Assembly: GCA_013397935.1 (NCBI GenBank)
Contig: VZRN01000659.1
Span: forward strand, 599,254-663,253
Direction of reading: 5' to 3'
Length of the DNA: 64,000 bases
Origin: Dasyornis broadbenti
Taxonomy: Eukaryota; Chordata; Aves; Passeriformes; Dasyornithidae
Shown: in pieces, positions 36,200 through 46,499 of the stretch
Position numbering within the stretch: position 1 is the first letter of the stretch
How the letters are laid out: each line of letters opens with the position of its first letter
Made by a program: the position numbers and the translations under genes
Notes under the pieces: generated by a model
The model's database searches: none
The model's input: the letters and a program-made list of their open reading frames with translations, nothing else
Told to the model about the DNA's origin: nothing

Positions 36200-39100
36200 A
36201 CTGAGAAAAATTACTTATCAGTGCTAGTCTACCTGGCAATTTTTCTGTAGATCAAGGAAATCGTGTATTTTATGGTCCAAAATATTTAGAATTGTGTGTG
36301 TAGATATAAATATGTATAGATAAACAGAACTTTGTGTGATTATAGCAATGTTTTTCCCTTCCTCTTCCTCTCTTCCCACCCCCTTTCCCTTCTCTCAATT
36401 TCTCAGACAATAAGTGGGAAACAACCTCTTTTTTTCCCCAGCCAAAAATTAATTCTTGCTCAAAGCTTCCAAAAGAGGTCAAGTCTAAAGGAAGCATCTG
36501 GTCAATCTGCTTTTGTACTGCAGTGGGAGCCATAGCCCTCACGTTCCCTCCCTCTGCACCACTCAGCACTGCAAGCACTTGTGCCATGCTGGGGAGGTTT
36601 TGCTCACTTCACATGCACAAGGACACCCTTGGCGTGACTGCAGGCAGCCCTTAGATGGAAGCCCCTAGGTATGCTGCATGCACAGACAGAGCGCATCCCA
36701 CTCATCCCAGCACGGCTTCCAGTTGCTTTTTTTATCCCCCTGAGTGCAGATGGACTTTTCAGCTACTCAGTCGGGTGGTTTGCTTGTGAGTTATCTGATA
36801 AGGGGGTGTGCTTGCAGGGTCAAAGTCACAGCACTGGGTCCTATCATGTAACATACTGATCTGACCAAAAAATAATTTGGCTTCTCTCAGCATCTTGAAA
36901 TGCACATCCAGGGGTGGGCAATGAATGAAGGGAGACTGGGCTTGATCCTCAAACACAACCACAAGTGGCTCCCATCCTGTGGTTCTGTCTGTGCATATGT
37001 TCAAAGTCAGTCAGTGTAAAACACTTCACAGAATAAAGTAAGAAATTGCCACAACTTTAAAATAGCCAGGAAAGCTGTAAAAAAAAAAAACAAAAACCCC
37101 ACGACTTATTTTCATCTTCATACATACAGAAAAGCTTGAAAGCCTTAGAAAATGTACATTCACCATCTTGCATTTTCTTGCTAAATATACAAAGTTCACA
37201 GCAAATGAAGAAAGGGAAAAAGGCACTTCTGGTCATGGTGAGCAGCAGTACCTCCAAAAATATGATCCCATTGGGGTGTGCAATGGCAGAAGAAGAATTT
37301 TTTTTAACTTATTCTGTAACTGGGCAGTAAACATGAGCAGTTGCTGTAGCTAGCAGCTCCTGAGCTTCTGCTCCAAGATCTTCTGCTGGCAAAAGTAATG
37401 GGAGAGGAAAGGGCAGCAACTCACTAATTTGCAACATAGGGGGAAGTAACTCAAGAATCAAATTCCAAACAGCAATACCACCTACAGAGCTTACAGCCCT
37501 ATCTATTGTATGAACAGGTTTGCTTAAAAATCAGACCAAAATGAGAGATTAAAAAAAAAAAATCAGAAACCTACGAGAGCCATATGGTGCTGAGATCTCT
37601 AATGAGAAGCTCAGCACACTCCAAGATTACCAGGCTAACGGAGTAGTTTGGTATTGACCACCTTTCTCTTATGCTTCAGAAAACACAATTCTCTCTGCTG
37701 TTTGTGAAAGCTAAATGTATTTGTGTCTTAATACATAGTGGAAAATGCATATTTTGCAAAAATAAAAGTATTCTTACATTATCTATTTATTTCTCCTCTG
37801 CTCTTTAGCAAGTACCTTTTGCTGTTAAGAAATTACATGCAAGTTCAGTCCACATGTTGTTAAGGATGCTTCAGAAGACTAAGCAGTGAAGCACCAATCT
37901 AAAGAATTCCCTGCTATAGCTCTAAGTTTAGACTGTGAAATTAGAACTAGAGGCAGGACTGGTTGTTCCTGTGTTCTACCATGATCATCTTATAGAAAGG
38001 ACCTGCTAAACCTTAGGTAGCTGAAAATGAAGACAACCATTATTGAAACTGCTAAGTATTTCTTTCCTTATCTCAAAACAAACCAAATCCCAGCAATAAC
38101 AAAATCCCCTCAGGACCCAGTTTAGAATGCATATATGCACAGTTTCTGAGGGTAGAAAGAGAATAGGCAACCACAGAGGAAGTTTAAAGCCACTTCCCTT
38201 CACAGAATTTAATTCAGAAGCAGCTGGGAACCCATTCAAGGTGATTTCAATTTTTTATTGGGCCATGTTTCCATCAGAGTACATGTTTTTCTTATATTTT
38301 AAGAGCTTCCTCAGAATCCGCAAAAAGAAAGCAATGTCCTTCAGATCCGTTAAAAGACCAATGCCAAGAGACCTGTCAAACATTTTCATTTGTTCAAGAG
38401 CAAAATATAATTGTATTATGTGCACAGTTAGATTTTATGTATGTATTTGAAAAAAATGCACTTCAACTCAGTACTTATTATTTTGACTGACATTCTCCAC
38501 ATTTTCCTTTTATATTGACAAGAAATTGAGAACACAAACAACTGGGGGGAAAAAACACTCTTCAATTCCTTCCATTGTTTGTCTGAAAATAAAAGTATTT
38601 GCCTTACAGCTCAAAATTAGTAGGTATCAAGATTTTAATTATATGTCTGCTTCTGCTGTTTAAGCTCCATTTCACACCAAGTACAATAAAAATCACAAAT
38701 CCCTATAATCAACCTTATTTCAACCACTGAAATCCAAAAGTTAATGAAGATACATATTAAAAAGAGCACTGGCCCTGATTCTGTGTTGGGTAGTTGTGAC
38801 ATGGACGTGTTGCTGCATCCACATGAAACACTGTGTAAGATCAACCTGCACAAATAGCCTTGTGGTAAAAAGGAATGTCCCCTGGTTCATCCTTGAACAG
38901 ACCCATTCTGGTTAGTGAATTTTGGTACTATCTGACAAAGGTTCCCTCCTTACTTCCCAGTACTTTTATATAATGTGCATTAGTCTACCTGTTTTAAAAG
39001 ACCCATGACAGCTGCAAGTTGTAATTCAAGTCTTCTCCTTAGGAACTAAGGACGTTATCAAGAAAATGCAGGAACCAAAACCAAACTACTTCAGCAGTCT

Positions 39101-39612
39101 GCCAGACCCAGTTTAGGGTGCTCCATACCATGAGGACAGAAACATCAAATGATCTTTGTCAGCTCGAAGAGGCCAAGCTGACTTTGAGTGAGCAGAAGCA
39201 TCTTTTGTATTTATGAGAGGGCCTGAGAAAACATCTTTGCCCGTTCACTTTCCTGCCAAATATGGCCTCAGAAGAATGAAAGCCAAGGTGGCCTTGCATG
39301 AGAACCAGTAGTCAGCTTGGGAAATGGCTTTTGGAAGTCTGTTTGTCTGCTTTTCTTAGCAGTCAGATGGCAAGCAAATGAAGAAAGGTGGAAAGGCTAT
39401 TAAACCCCAGAACTATTTCAGTATAAAGACATTTGCCCTGACTTTTGAAAAGGGCATATTTATCAATGAAAAAATGTTTTTAAAAATTTATTGCAGTGCA
39501 AAAGATGACACTGTGAGTTTGTTCAGAGCATTACTGAGGTGTGCCCTTCAATTCAAGACCCAGTAAATATAGCCTGTTACGCAGTCCTTTACATATTTGT
39601 ATGAATTATTTG
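36200..39612. other. AT-rich single-copy DNA without recognisable genes
   Basis: The longest frames are just over 100 codons on either strand and look random. There is a short TG/AT-rich stretch near 36290-36325 and poly-A runs near 37078 and 37550. Nothing else is recognised. Confidence 0.55.
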
Positions 39613-39613
39613 T

Positions 39614-39682
39614 AGAATCATGGATTGGTTTGGGTTGGGAGGGACCTTAAAGATTGCCTAGTTCCAATATCCCTGCCGTGGT
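39614..39682 (-). mobile_element. CR1 LINE, short 3'-terminal fragment
   Basis: Read on the minus strand, this is the last ~70 bases of a CR1 copy. On the + strand it begins AGAATCATGGATTGGTTTGG, then GGGAGGGACCTTAAAG and CTAGTTCCAATATCCCTGCC. It belongs to the same type as the copy at 54854-55088 (shared TTTAAGGTCCCT wording in the sense direction). Everything 5' of this is missing, which is usual for CR1. Confidence 0.88.
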
Positions 39683-39966
39683 TCTTATTAATGGCTTACA
39701 CCACTGTCTTTTCTTCACCAGTGTGAAGTAGGGCTGGTTAGTGAAGTATAACTGGTAATCTATTTTATACATGAATAAAATATTCTTTGCTGTAACATTC
39801 AGTTCTTGTTTTCTATCCATTTAATGTATTGTTTGAAATGCTAGCACCAGCTATTTATTCCTTTTCAGAGCAGCGATGCCATGACAACCCCCACGTGACT
39901 GGCTACAAGCATACCACAAGTCTCCAGGGCTTTGCTTTAGAAAAGACTCAGACTGGTATTACTCAC

Positions 39967-40006
39967 TTTTTTTTTCTTTTTTTCTTTTCTTTTTTTTTTT
40001 TTTTTT
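39967..40006 (+). repeat. T-rich tract
   Basis: Runs of T are interrupted by single C bases over 40 positions, followed by AATAAAG. On the minus strand it is an A-rich tract. No retrotransposon body adjoins it that I can recognise. Confidence 0.88.
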
Positions 40007-40567
40007 AATAAAGAGCCCGGTTTCAGAGATGCTTTATTTTGTGGAAGATGTATCAAGCCTACCTGTCAATTTTACCACGTGGCAACAACTATCTTCAGCT
40101 AAAGTGGGACAAAGCAAAGTGTGAAGAACAGAAGAAAAGGGTGGGTACAACTGTTTGATAAAGAGCAGAGACCTTCATGAAAGAATATGCTTACCCAAAA
40201 GGACTACAGCATCTCTCCAGTCATTCTTAATGCATTGTGAAAGCTACTGATGAGCAATAAGGTACAAGAGATATGTTTTGAGAATATCCAGCAAATGCAT
40301 GTATAGCTTTTGTGTCCATTTAGGGGATCATAATGACGTTTACCAAATTTAGAAGTGAAAAAGATTTGGCTAGTCATTTGCTCCAAATCAGTAATAATGC
40401 AGGACTGTGCCCTCTTCAAAATCTGTAAGCTGTGAATACCGTCAGTGATGATTCAACTGTATTGCTACCTTAGGAAGACTGTATCACAACACAATTAGCT
40501 TTCATATGAAGAAATAGTTCTTCATTATTTCCAGACTCGGTCTGCTTCATTAACACTGTAAAAATAT

Positions 40568-40592
40568 CTTCCTTCCTTCCTTCCTTCCTTCC
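40568..40592 (+). repeat. (CTTC)6 microsatellite
   Basis: Six perfect tetranucleotide units (GAAG on the minus strand) are present. This is a likely length-polymorphic marker. Confidence 0.9.
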
Positions 40593-43500
40593 ATTGTTCC
40601 CCTAATTTGGCTTGCAGGTGGAAAAAAGTTAAAGATGAGGTAGAGAATTGAATTTGACATATTTTTCTAACTAAATTGACAATACTGAAATAAATAAATT
40701 TGTTTCTGTATGAATTAACCTCAAGAGGCTCACTACTGTTTCCAAGCATGGCTATTTAAACAGTGGCTCTTTTAAAGCAGGGAGCTGATATTAATGTAGC
40801 TGAAATACTCTCAGCATCCACTGTCAGAAGTCTCCTTTGTTCAGTGTACAGAGCATTTCATATATGCATGAAGGGCCAAGAATAGAGGTTAGAGATCACC
40901 ATGGTATACAGTCAAGAAATGTATTTATAGAGAACGAAATATTTCCCATGACTTGATTGCTCTTGGATTAAACACAAGTGTTAATTTCTGAGTGCAAGCA
41001 AAGAGAAACTATGATGTTGAGCAAAGGATGGCTTTGAAAGTACAGAATTTTGTTTCTTATTATGGGGTTCACACCAAGCAGTGATTAACAAGGTCTCCAG
41101 TGACCAAAGAGTGGCCTTTTCCAGTCCCCCTGTGTTGTCATGCTGGCACTTCTGAATTCCCAGAAAATTCACCGTGCCTTCTCCTGGCACAAACACAGGT
41201 TTGCTGCAGTGAACACCAGCTACCAGAGCAGAGGCACCTACAGCTGTGGTACCTGGGGGAAGCAGGGCAATTTGGCAAGTTGTCCTGAATGACACAGCCC
41301 TCTGGGGCCCAGGCTTCTGATCTACCAAGAGAGACAGAAATTGCCCTGAGAAAACATAAGGGTCTCTGCTTGGTGATGTGAAGGCTTTGCATTGAAGGAC
41401 CTCACACGAAAAATTAGCCAGAGCAAGAGAGAAAGGGGGAAAATAGGAAGCAAGGAAGAAAATAAGGTACAGTTCTTGGAGAAGACCCCTAAAAAGATGG
41501 CAATGTTTAAGGATAAGTTATCATTTTCTCTATGCTGCAAAGGTACAAAAAATGTCAGCATGATTTTATGACCACAAAAGCCAATGCATCCAGTCTGAAT
41601 AATTTTGCTATTTTCCTAATAACAGAACAGGCAAAAATTATAAAAAGTTACATCTCCTCTCTGCAACATTCTGTATAGAATTAAATATAAAAGATAAAAT
41701 GGTTCCAAAACCACTGTAAAGTGCTGCAACAGAGATAAGGGTATAAATGCCAGGGCTTACCTTATACAGTTGTGCATAGAAGAATGAGTCTGAAATTGTT
41801 CACAACAATTTCCAGAAAATGAAATTATATTGATAGGAATTCTACAGAAGAAATCTGGTTTCTAAAACCACTTTTTGTTGTTTTCAAGGTTTTCAAGTTT
41901 GAAATAGTTTGCATACCTACAAATTTAAACCTGAGTTTGCACAACTATCACATTTTGTTCTTCACACTGGTGATCTGTACTGACTGGTACAGTAACAACC
42001 TTCTTTTACAAATTACATGTCTTCTTAAATTTATTTAAAAAATAATTTAATAGTATGATTATTAAAGGCATCTGAAGAATCAGAGGAAATAGCAGCTGCA
42101 GAAGCCGAAACTCTCACAGGTTTACCAAGTTGAGTTTTGCTATCCAGTAAAACTCAGCTACTTAACATGATGGGATCTGTAAATTATTCACTCTGTTCTA
42201 AAAGCAAGGAACCTGTCCTGCTAGTATGTATCACAAGTCTGCTCTCAGGAATTCAAGCCTGGTCTTTGGCTTATCACAAAGTTGCTTCAGAAAGAGACAT
42301 GAAAAACTTCTCTTGCACTCAGGCAGTGCTTTGGTCATGTCCTACACTGAAGGGTTTGTGTTGGTGATGTGCTTGCTACTTTTACTTCTCTGTCTCTTAT
42401 TTTTTAAATAGCAAGTATTTCTCTCTTCCTTCCATATCACTGAGTCTGCCTGAGTTGGAACAGTTCATGTGTAAGTTATGAGAGACAGAGAACATATTTC
42501 ATGACAAAAATCATGGTATCATTGTTTTAACTGATCCAGTCTCACTCCCTGAAGAATCCCACTCTGAGAGAAAGTAGTCTCCCCTCTTAATCCTGTCTTG
42601 CTCTACTCCATTACCAGCTTTTCTTCCATGGGGTTTACTTAGTCCAACAGAGCGCACAGATTATTCTTCTCCCTCATATGTTGCATGGCTATTTAGGTCA
42701 GATGGAGATAAATATTATTATACCACTGAACTACCAACTCCATTAGAATCATTAGATCCACAATGCATTCTTAATGACTGTTCTAAAATGCTAATAAGAA
42801 GAGACCAGGGGATACTTTCAACACAACAAGTCCTTTTCCAGTATTCTTACCTCTCTGGCAGCATCCTAAATATGTATCCTATTGGAAGACCTGATTTATC
42901 TTAGGAGTACCTAGTGCTTTCTTACACTAGTCTTTTTATTTCTGCTGGACGCCTAATAGAAAATGCCTGCCTTCTCATAGATAGTTATTTCAGTATCATA
43001 ACATCAACACAACTGTAACCAGACTGTATGCTTTTTTTACATTTTTGCAGCATAAAGACTTTGCATCTCCAGCAGACTTTAGAACAACTTTCTTTAACAT
43101 TTTCATTTTCCACTATTCCTCTGGGCAAGTCTGGCTTTGCTGTTACAATGAATCATATATCTAATAGCATTACTGCTGGCTAACAAAACAGAACATGGCA
43201 ATTAAAAGATATTCCATAATGATATGCAAGGGTATTTCCAATGAAAAAGGATAAACACTTCATTTCTGTTGCAGATCCAGACAGCAAAACCATTAGTGGA
43301 CACAAGTGCCCCAACAAAATACGGCCACCTTCATGAGAATTTAGGAAAGCTGAAGGTGTAGTATTGGCTGTTTCACTGGGCCTTCACATGTCCTCTCAAA
43401 GGAAACAAAGAGCCTACTAGATGGTCATAATTTCAGGGCCTCTTTTTTTCCCCTCAGTGAAGTGATTGTTGCAACAGGACTATCAGGATCCATAAATAGC

Positions 43501-44696
43501 ACATTCCCAGCAACATTAAAAAATTTATTTTATCTTTATGATTATTGATGAAATCAGAGTGCTTCAGATTAACAAGTGTTTAAGTGTTCAAATAGCCTCC
43601 TAAGATGTACTTCTGCACAGCCATGAAAATAACATTGCAAATAACAAGAATAGCACAATCACAAAGATACAGAGCAAAGAACTGAATAATAGGATGTTAA
43701 CATATTCAAAGTACAAGAAATAACAATAGGTAGCCTTGACTGGCAGTTATCCATCAAAATCTTACTTCTCTCAGGAGACAAATTTTTATTAAAGGATGAG
43801 AGTGGAAAATAAATTGTTAGCTAATTATCTCTGCGCACTAAAAGGAAACAACAACAACTTAAAAAAACCCAAATGTGAGCAAAGTAGAAAATATGTACAG
43901 CTAAACCCTGTCAAAGACTTAATTTCCAACAAAGTGCCCCTCAGGCAATGGGAGTGTAACCCATATAAGACTTCAGAATTAATTTCCTTAAAATTGTTTA
44001 TCATCTCACTGTGTGACATAATAATCCCCAGGCACCTTAAAATCATTTCACTAGCAAAACAATTTATTTCTTCTTCATGCATAAAATCACACGCTATATT
44101 AGGTTGTGGGTTCAATTGCTGCTGTTAATTTTTTTCCCATTACTGTAAAAATAATTGCTTAAGTTCCTTTGAAAATGAAACATTGCATGACCCCCCACAC
44201 ACTGAGGTTAACAACAAAAACACCAACGGGAACCCACTACTCTTAGGCATGCTTCTTAGGTGCTCTTGAGATCATGCACAGGTCCTGATACCTCAAAGTG
44301 AGACTGGTCCTTTCTCATCGTTCTCCTTTCCATACTCCTATAGAAATAGGGGAGAAAAGAAAATTTTGCAATCTTCTGATAACCAGTTCTTCTTTACAAT
44401 CATTCTTCTCAGGGTTATTAGGTCATGGGATGACTTAATGCACCATTTTTAGGTACATTTATACTACAGTGTGACCAGCATCTGGCCTGCTTTGGTTACA
44501 AAACCCAGCAAACAAGGCTGATGCATTAGATTCCCTCCATAAACCTGCTACTCTAACATTAGCCACTCAAAACTGTCAGATCTGGATGAGCAGGGTTTAC
44601 TATTTGTTTTATATAGGACTTGAAATATCTTTGGAGTGCCTAGAATCAAATATGGGAAAAGAAAGGAGGAGTCAGGAGAAGACTGAATTAGTATCC

Positions 44697-45136
44697 TGTG
44701 TTGGTTTTGCATGGCCTGGTTTTTGGTAGCAGTGGGGCCACAGACATGGCTTCTGTGAGAAGCTGCTAGAAGCTTCCACCGTGTCTGGCAGAGCCAATCA
44801 CTGATGGCTCTGAAGATAGACATGCTGCTGGCCAAGCCTGGGCCAATTAGAGATGTTGGTAACACCTCTGTGATAACGTATTTAACATATTTAAAAAGAA
44901 ACTCAAAACAAAGTGGGGCACAGTTTTTTTCTAGCCAGAGAAGAGGACGAGGTCAGAATATGTGAAGGAAACAACATGGAGACACCAAGGTCAGTGGAGA
45001 AGGAGTGGGAGGAGGTGCTCCAGGCACCAAAGCCAAGATTCCTCTGCAGACCATGGTGATGACCATGGTGAAGCAGCCACTGTGTCCCTGCAGTCCATGG
45101 AGGTCCATGGGTTAGCAGAGATCCACTCACAGCCTC
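44697..45136 (+). mobile_element. Endogenous retrovirus LTR, 3'-truncated
   Basis: The left end reads TGTGTTGGTTTTGCATGGCC, starting with the TG expected of an LTR and matching, from memory, the start of an abundant avian (passerine and relatives) ERVL-type LTR. CCAAT boxes lie at 44794 and 44843 and a TATA-like CATATTTAAAA at 44886-44896, giving plausible promoter spacing. Further right are tandem CTGCAG...CCATGG...AGCAG units (45043-45076 and 45088-45118), an internal repeat typical of this LTR. The similarity stops near 45136, well short of a complete LTR, and no CA end or primer-binding site is visible. It precedes the internal region in the same orientation, so it is probably the remains of the 5' LTR. 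Confidence 0.72.
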
Positions 45137-45289
45137 AATTCTTCTATGACTTTCTTAGTTAACATCACTGTCTTTTCCCAGCAGGTACACTTCTCTATCT
45201 CCTCCTCTGTGTTGCTGCTGGTAACTAGAGTGATGTTCATGCTTTCTAAAATCATAATGCAAATCTTGTGAATTTTCTTGAGCTTCTCA

Positions 45290-45760
45290 ACTCCCTACCC
45301 CTGTTAGAGGGAAGGGAAGCCCCAAGCACAGGCTACATAAGGAACTCTGGTTCTTTCTGTGTAAGCAGGGGGACAACATAGGAAATGGGATGGTGAACCC
45401 ACCTCTAAGCTGGAAGCCTGGGCCCATGAACTGAGAGGGAAGAGAGCTCTTAAGAAGGGGCTGTCCAAGAAGATTGTCAGTGTAGTTGCCACAGAGAGAC
45501 CAGAAGACAATCAGCAATCTCCCAGATATAACAGAACTAAAACCATTTCCTGTAACCCTGGTGAGGGAACTTCTGATCTGGCATGGCAGAGGTCAGATAG
45601 TGAATACTCTGTCCAGGAACAGGAATAGAGGGTCCCTGCCTTCAACCAAGAGGAGGAGAGGGATGACTGGGTATACTGGACTGTGTGGAATCAATGGCCC
45701 AGCACATCAGATCCACAGATGTATAAAGCTGCCATCAAGTGAGCCATGCAAGAGAAGTCT
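45290..45760 (+). pseudogene. Endogenous retrovirus internal region upstream of integrase (gag/protease boundary remnant?)
   Basis: This sequence joins the LTR to the integrase part and shares its orientation. Its frames are interrupted by stops and shifts. The part around 45660-45740 (YWTVW and MYKAA in one frame) looks like the start of a retroviral protease. If so, the protease is cut off after its first residues and the sequence jumps directly to integrase, which implies loss of reverse transcriptase and RNase H. The protease reading is tentative. The longest open frame, beginning at 45486, runs through here into integrase but in this upstream part is probably not the original frame. Confidence 0.4.
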
Positions 45761-45779
45761 CCTAGAGGGCAGTGGCTTG

Positions 45780-46265
45780 GGTTTCCAGTGTGGTGAGGCC
45801 TGGCAAATTGATTACATTGGGCCATTGCCACAAACATGCCAAGGCAAGGGTTATATCCTCACCATGGTAGAGACGACAACCGGCTGGCTGGAAACGTACC
45901 CAGTAAACCATGCCAGTGCCCAGAACACGATCACAGGTCTTGAAAGACACATTTTGTGGTGACATGGAACCCCAGAGATAATTGAGTCAGACAATGGGAC
46001 TCATTTTCAAAATTATCCCATAGACTCCTGGGGAAAGAGATGTAGCATTGTGGATATATCACATTCCCTATCATCCACAGGCCTCTGGGAAGATTGAAAG
46101 ATGTAACAGGCTGTTGAAGTGTTAAGGGCATTAGGTAATGGGACATGGAAGCACTGGGATGTGAACTTAGCAGAAGCCACTTGGCTGGTCAGCATTAGGG
46201 GATCTACCAACCATCCTGGTCCTGCCCAAACTAAGCCCTTAGACACTCTAGAGGGAGATAAGCTT
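45780..46265 (+). pseudogene. Endogenous retrovirus integrase core, decayed
   Basis: Integrase inserts retroviral DNA into host chromosomes through a D,D-35-E catalytic core. Visible motifs are WQIDYIGPLP (first Asp), IESDNGTHF (second Asp) and ASGKIER (Glu), in the expected order. They do not share one open frame. An in-frame TGA stands at 45960-45962 where an Arg CGA codon is expected (a typical CpG decay change), the frame shifts near 46025, and another stop follows near 46123. A C-terminal stretch with TWLVSIRG and GPAQTKPLDTLEGDK-like wording continues to about 46260. The gene cannot make a working enzyme. No env or 3' LTR follows. Whether the group is ERVL- or ERVK-like is uncertain. 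Confidence 0.85.
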
Positions 46266-46417
46266 AAGGAGAAAGGCTTAAAATCATGGTAACAATGAAA
46301 AAAACTAGCTTATACTTCCTCATACATCTCTCTCTCAATTTGTTCATTATACCCAGTTTTTGCTTCACTGCTTATACCAGCCTGCAATCCCTCCAGGACA
46401 AAAATGGCCTGCAACTG

Positions 46418-46491
46418 GACTTAATCCAAATCTCACTGAAATCAATGGAAAAGTTACCATTTGATCCAAAGCCCATCAAAGATAATGGAGA
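46418..46491 (+). repeat. Ancient amniote interspersed repeat fragment
   Basis: The segment carries ATCCAAATCTCACTGAAATC, AATGGAAAAGTTACCATT and GATCCAAAGCCCATC in order. This matches the near-palindromic 'GATCCAAAGCCCATTGAAGTCAATGG' wording that recurs across bird, crocodilian and turtle genomes. It lies just downstream of the retroviral remnant. The copy is degenerate and the family name is not recalled with confidence. Confidence 0.45.
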
Positions 46492-46499
46492 CCCTTCAC

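Larger units (their letters stand above)
39690..44690. other. AT-rich single-copy DNA without recognisable genes
   Basis: Short random frames and two clear simple repeats (T-rich at 39967, CTTC at 40568, listed separately) are all I can see. A slightly GC-richer stretch at 41100-41320 has overlapping frames on both strands without recognisable domains. Confidence 0.55.

Noticed and set aside
45762..46246. Minus-strand frames over the retroviral integrase
   Set aside because: They are antisense shadows of the integrase remnant.
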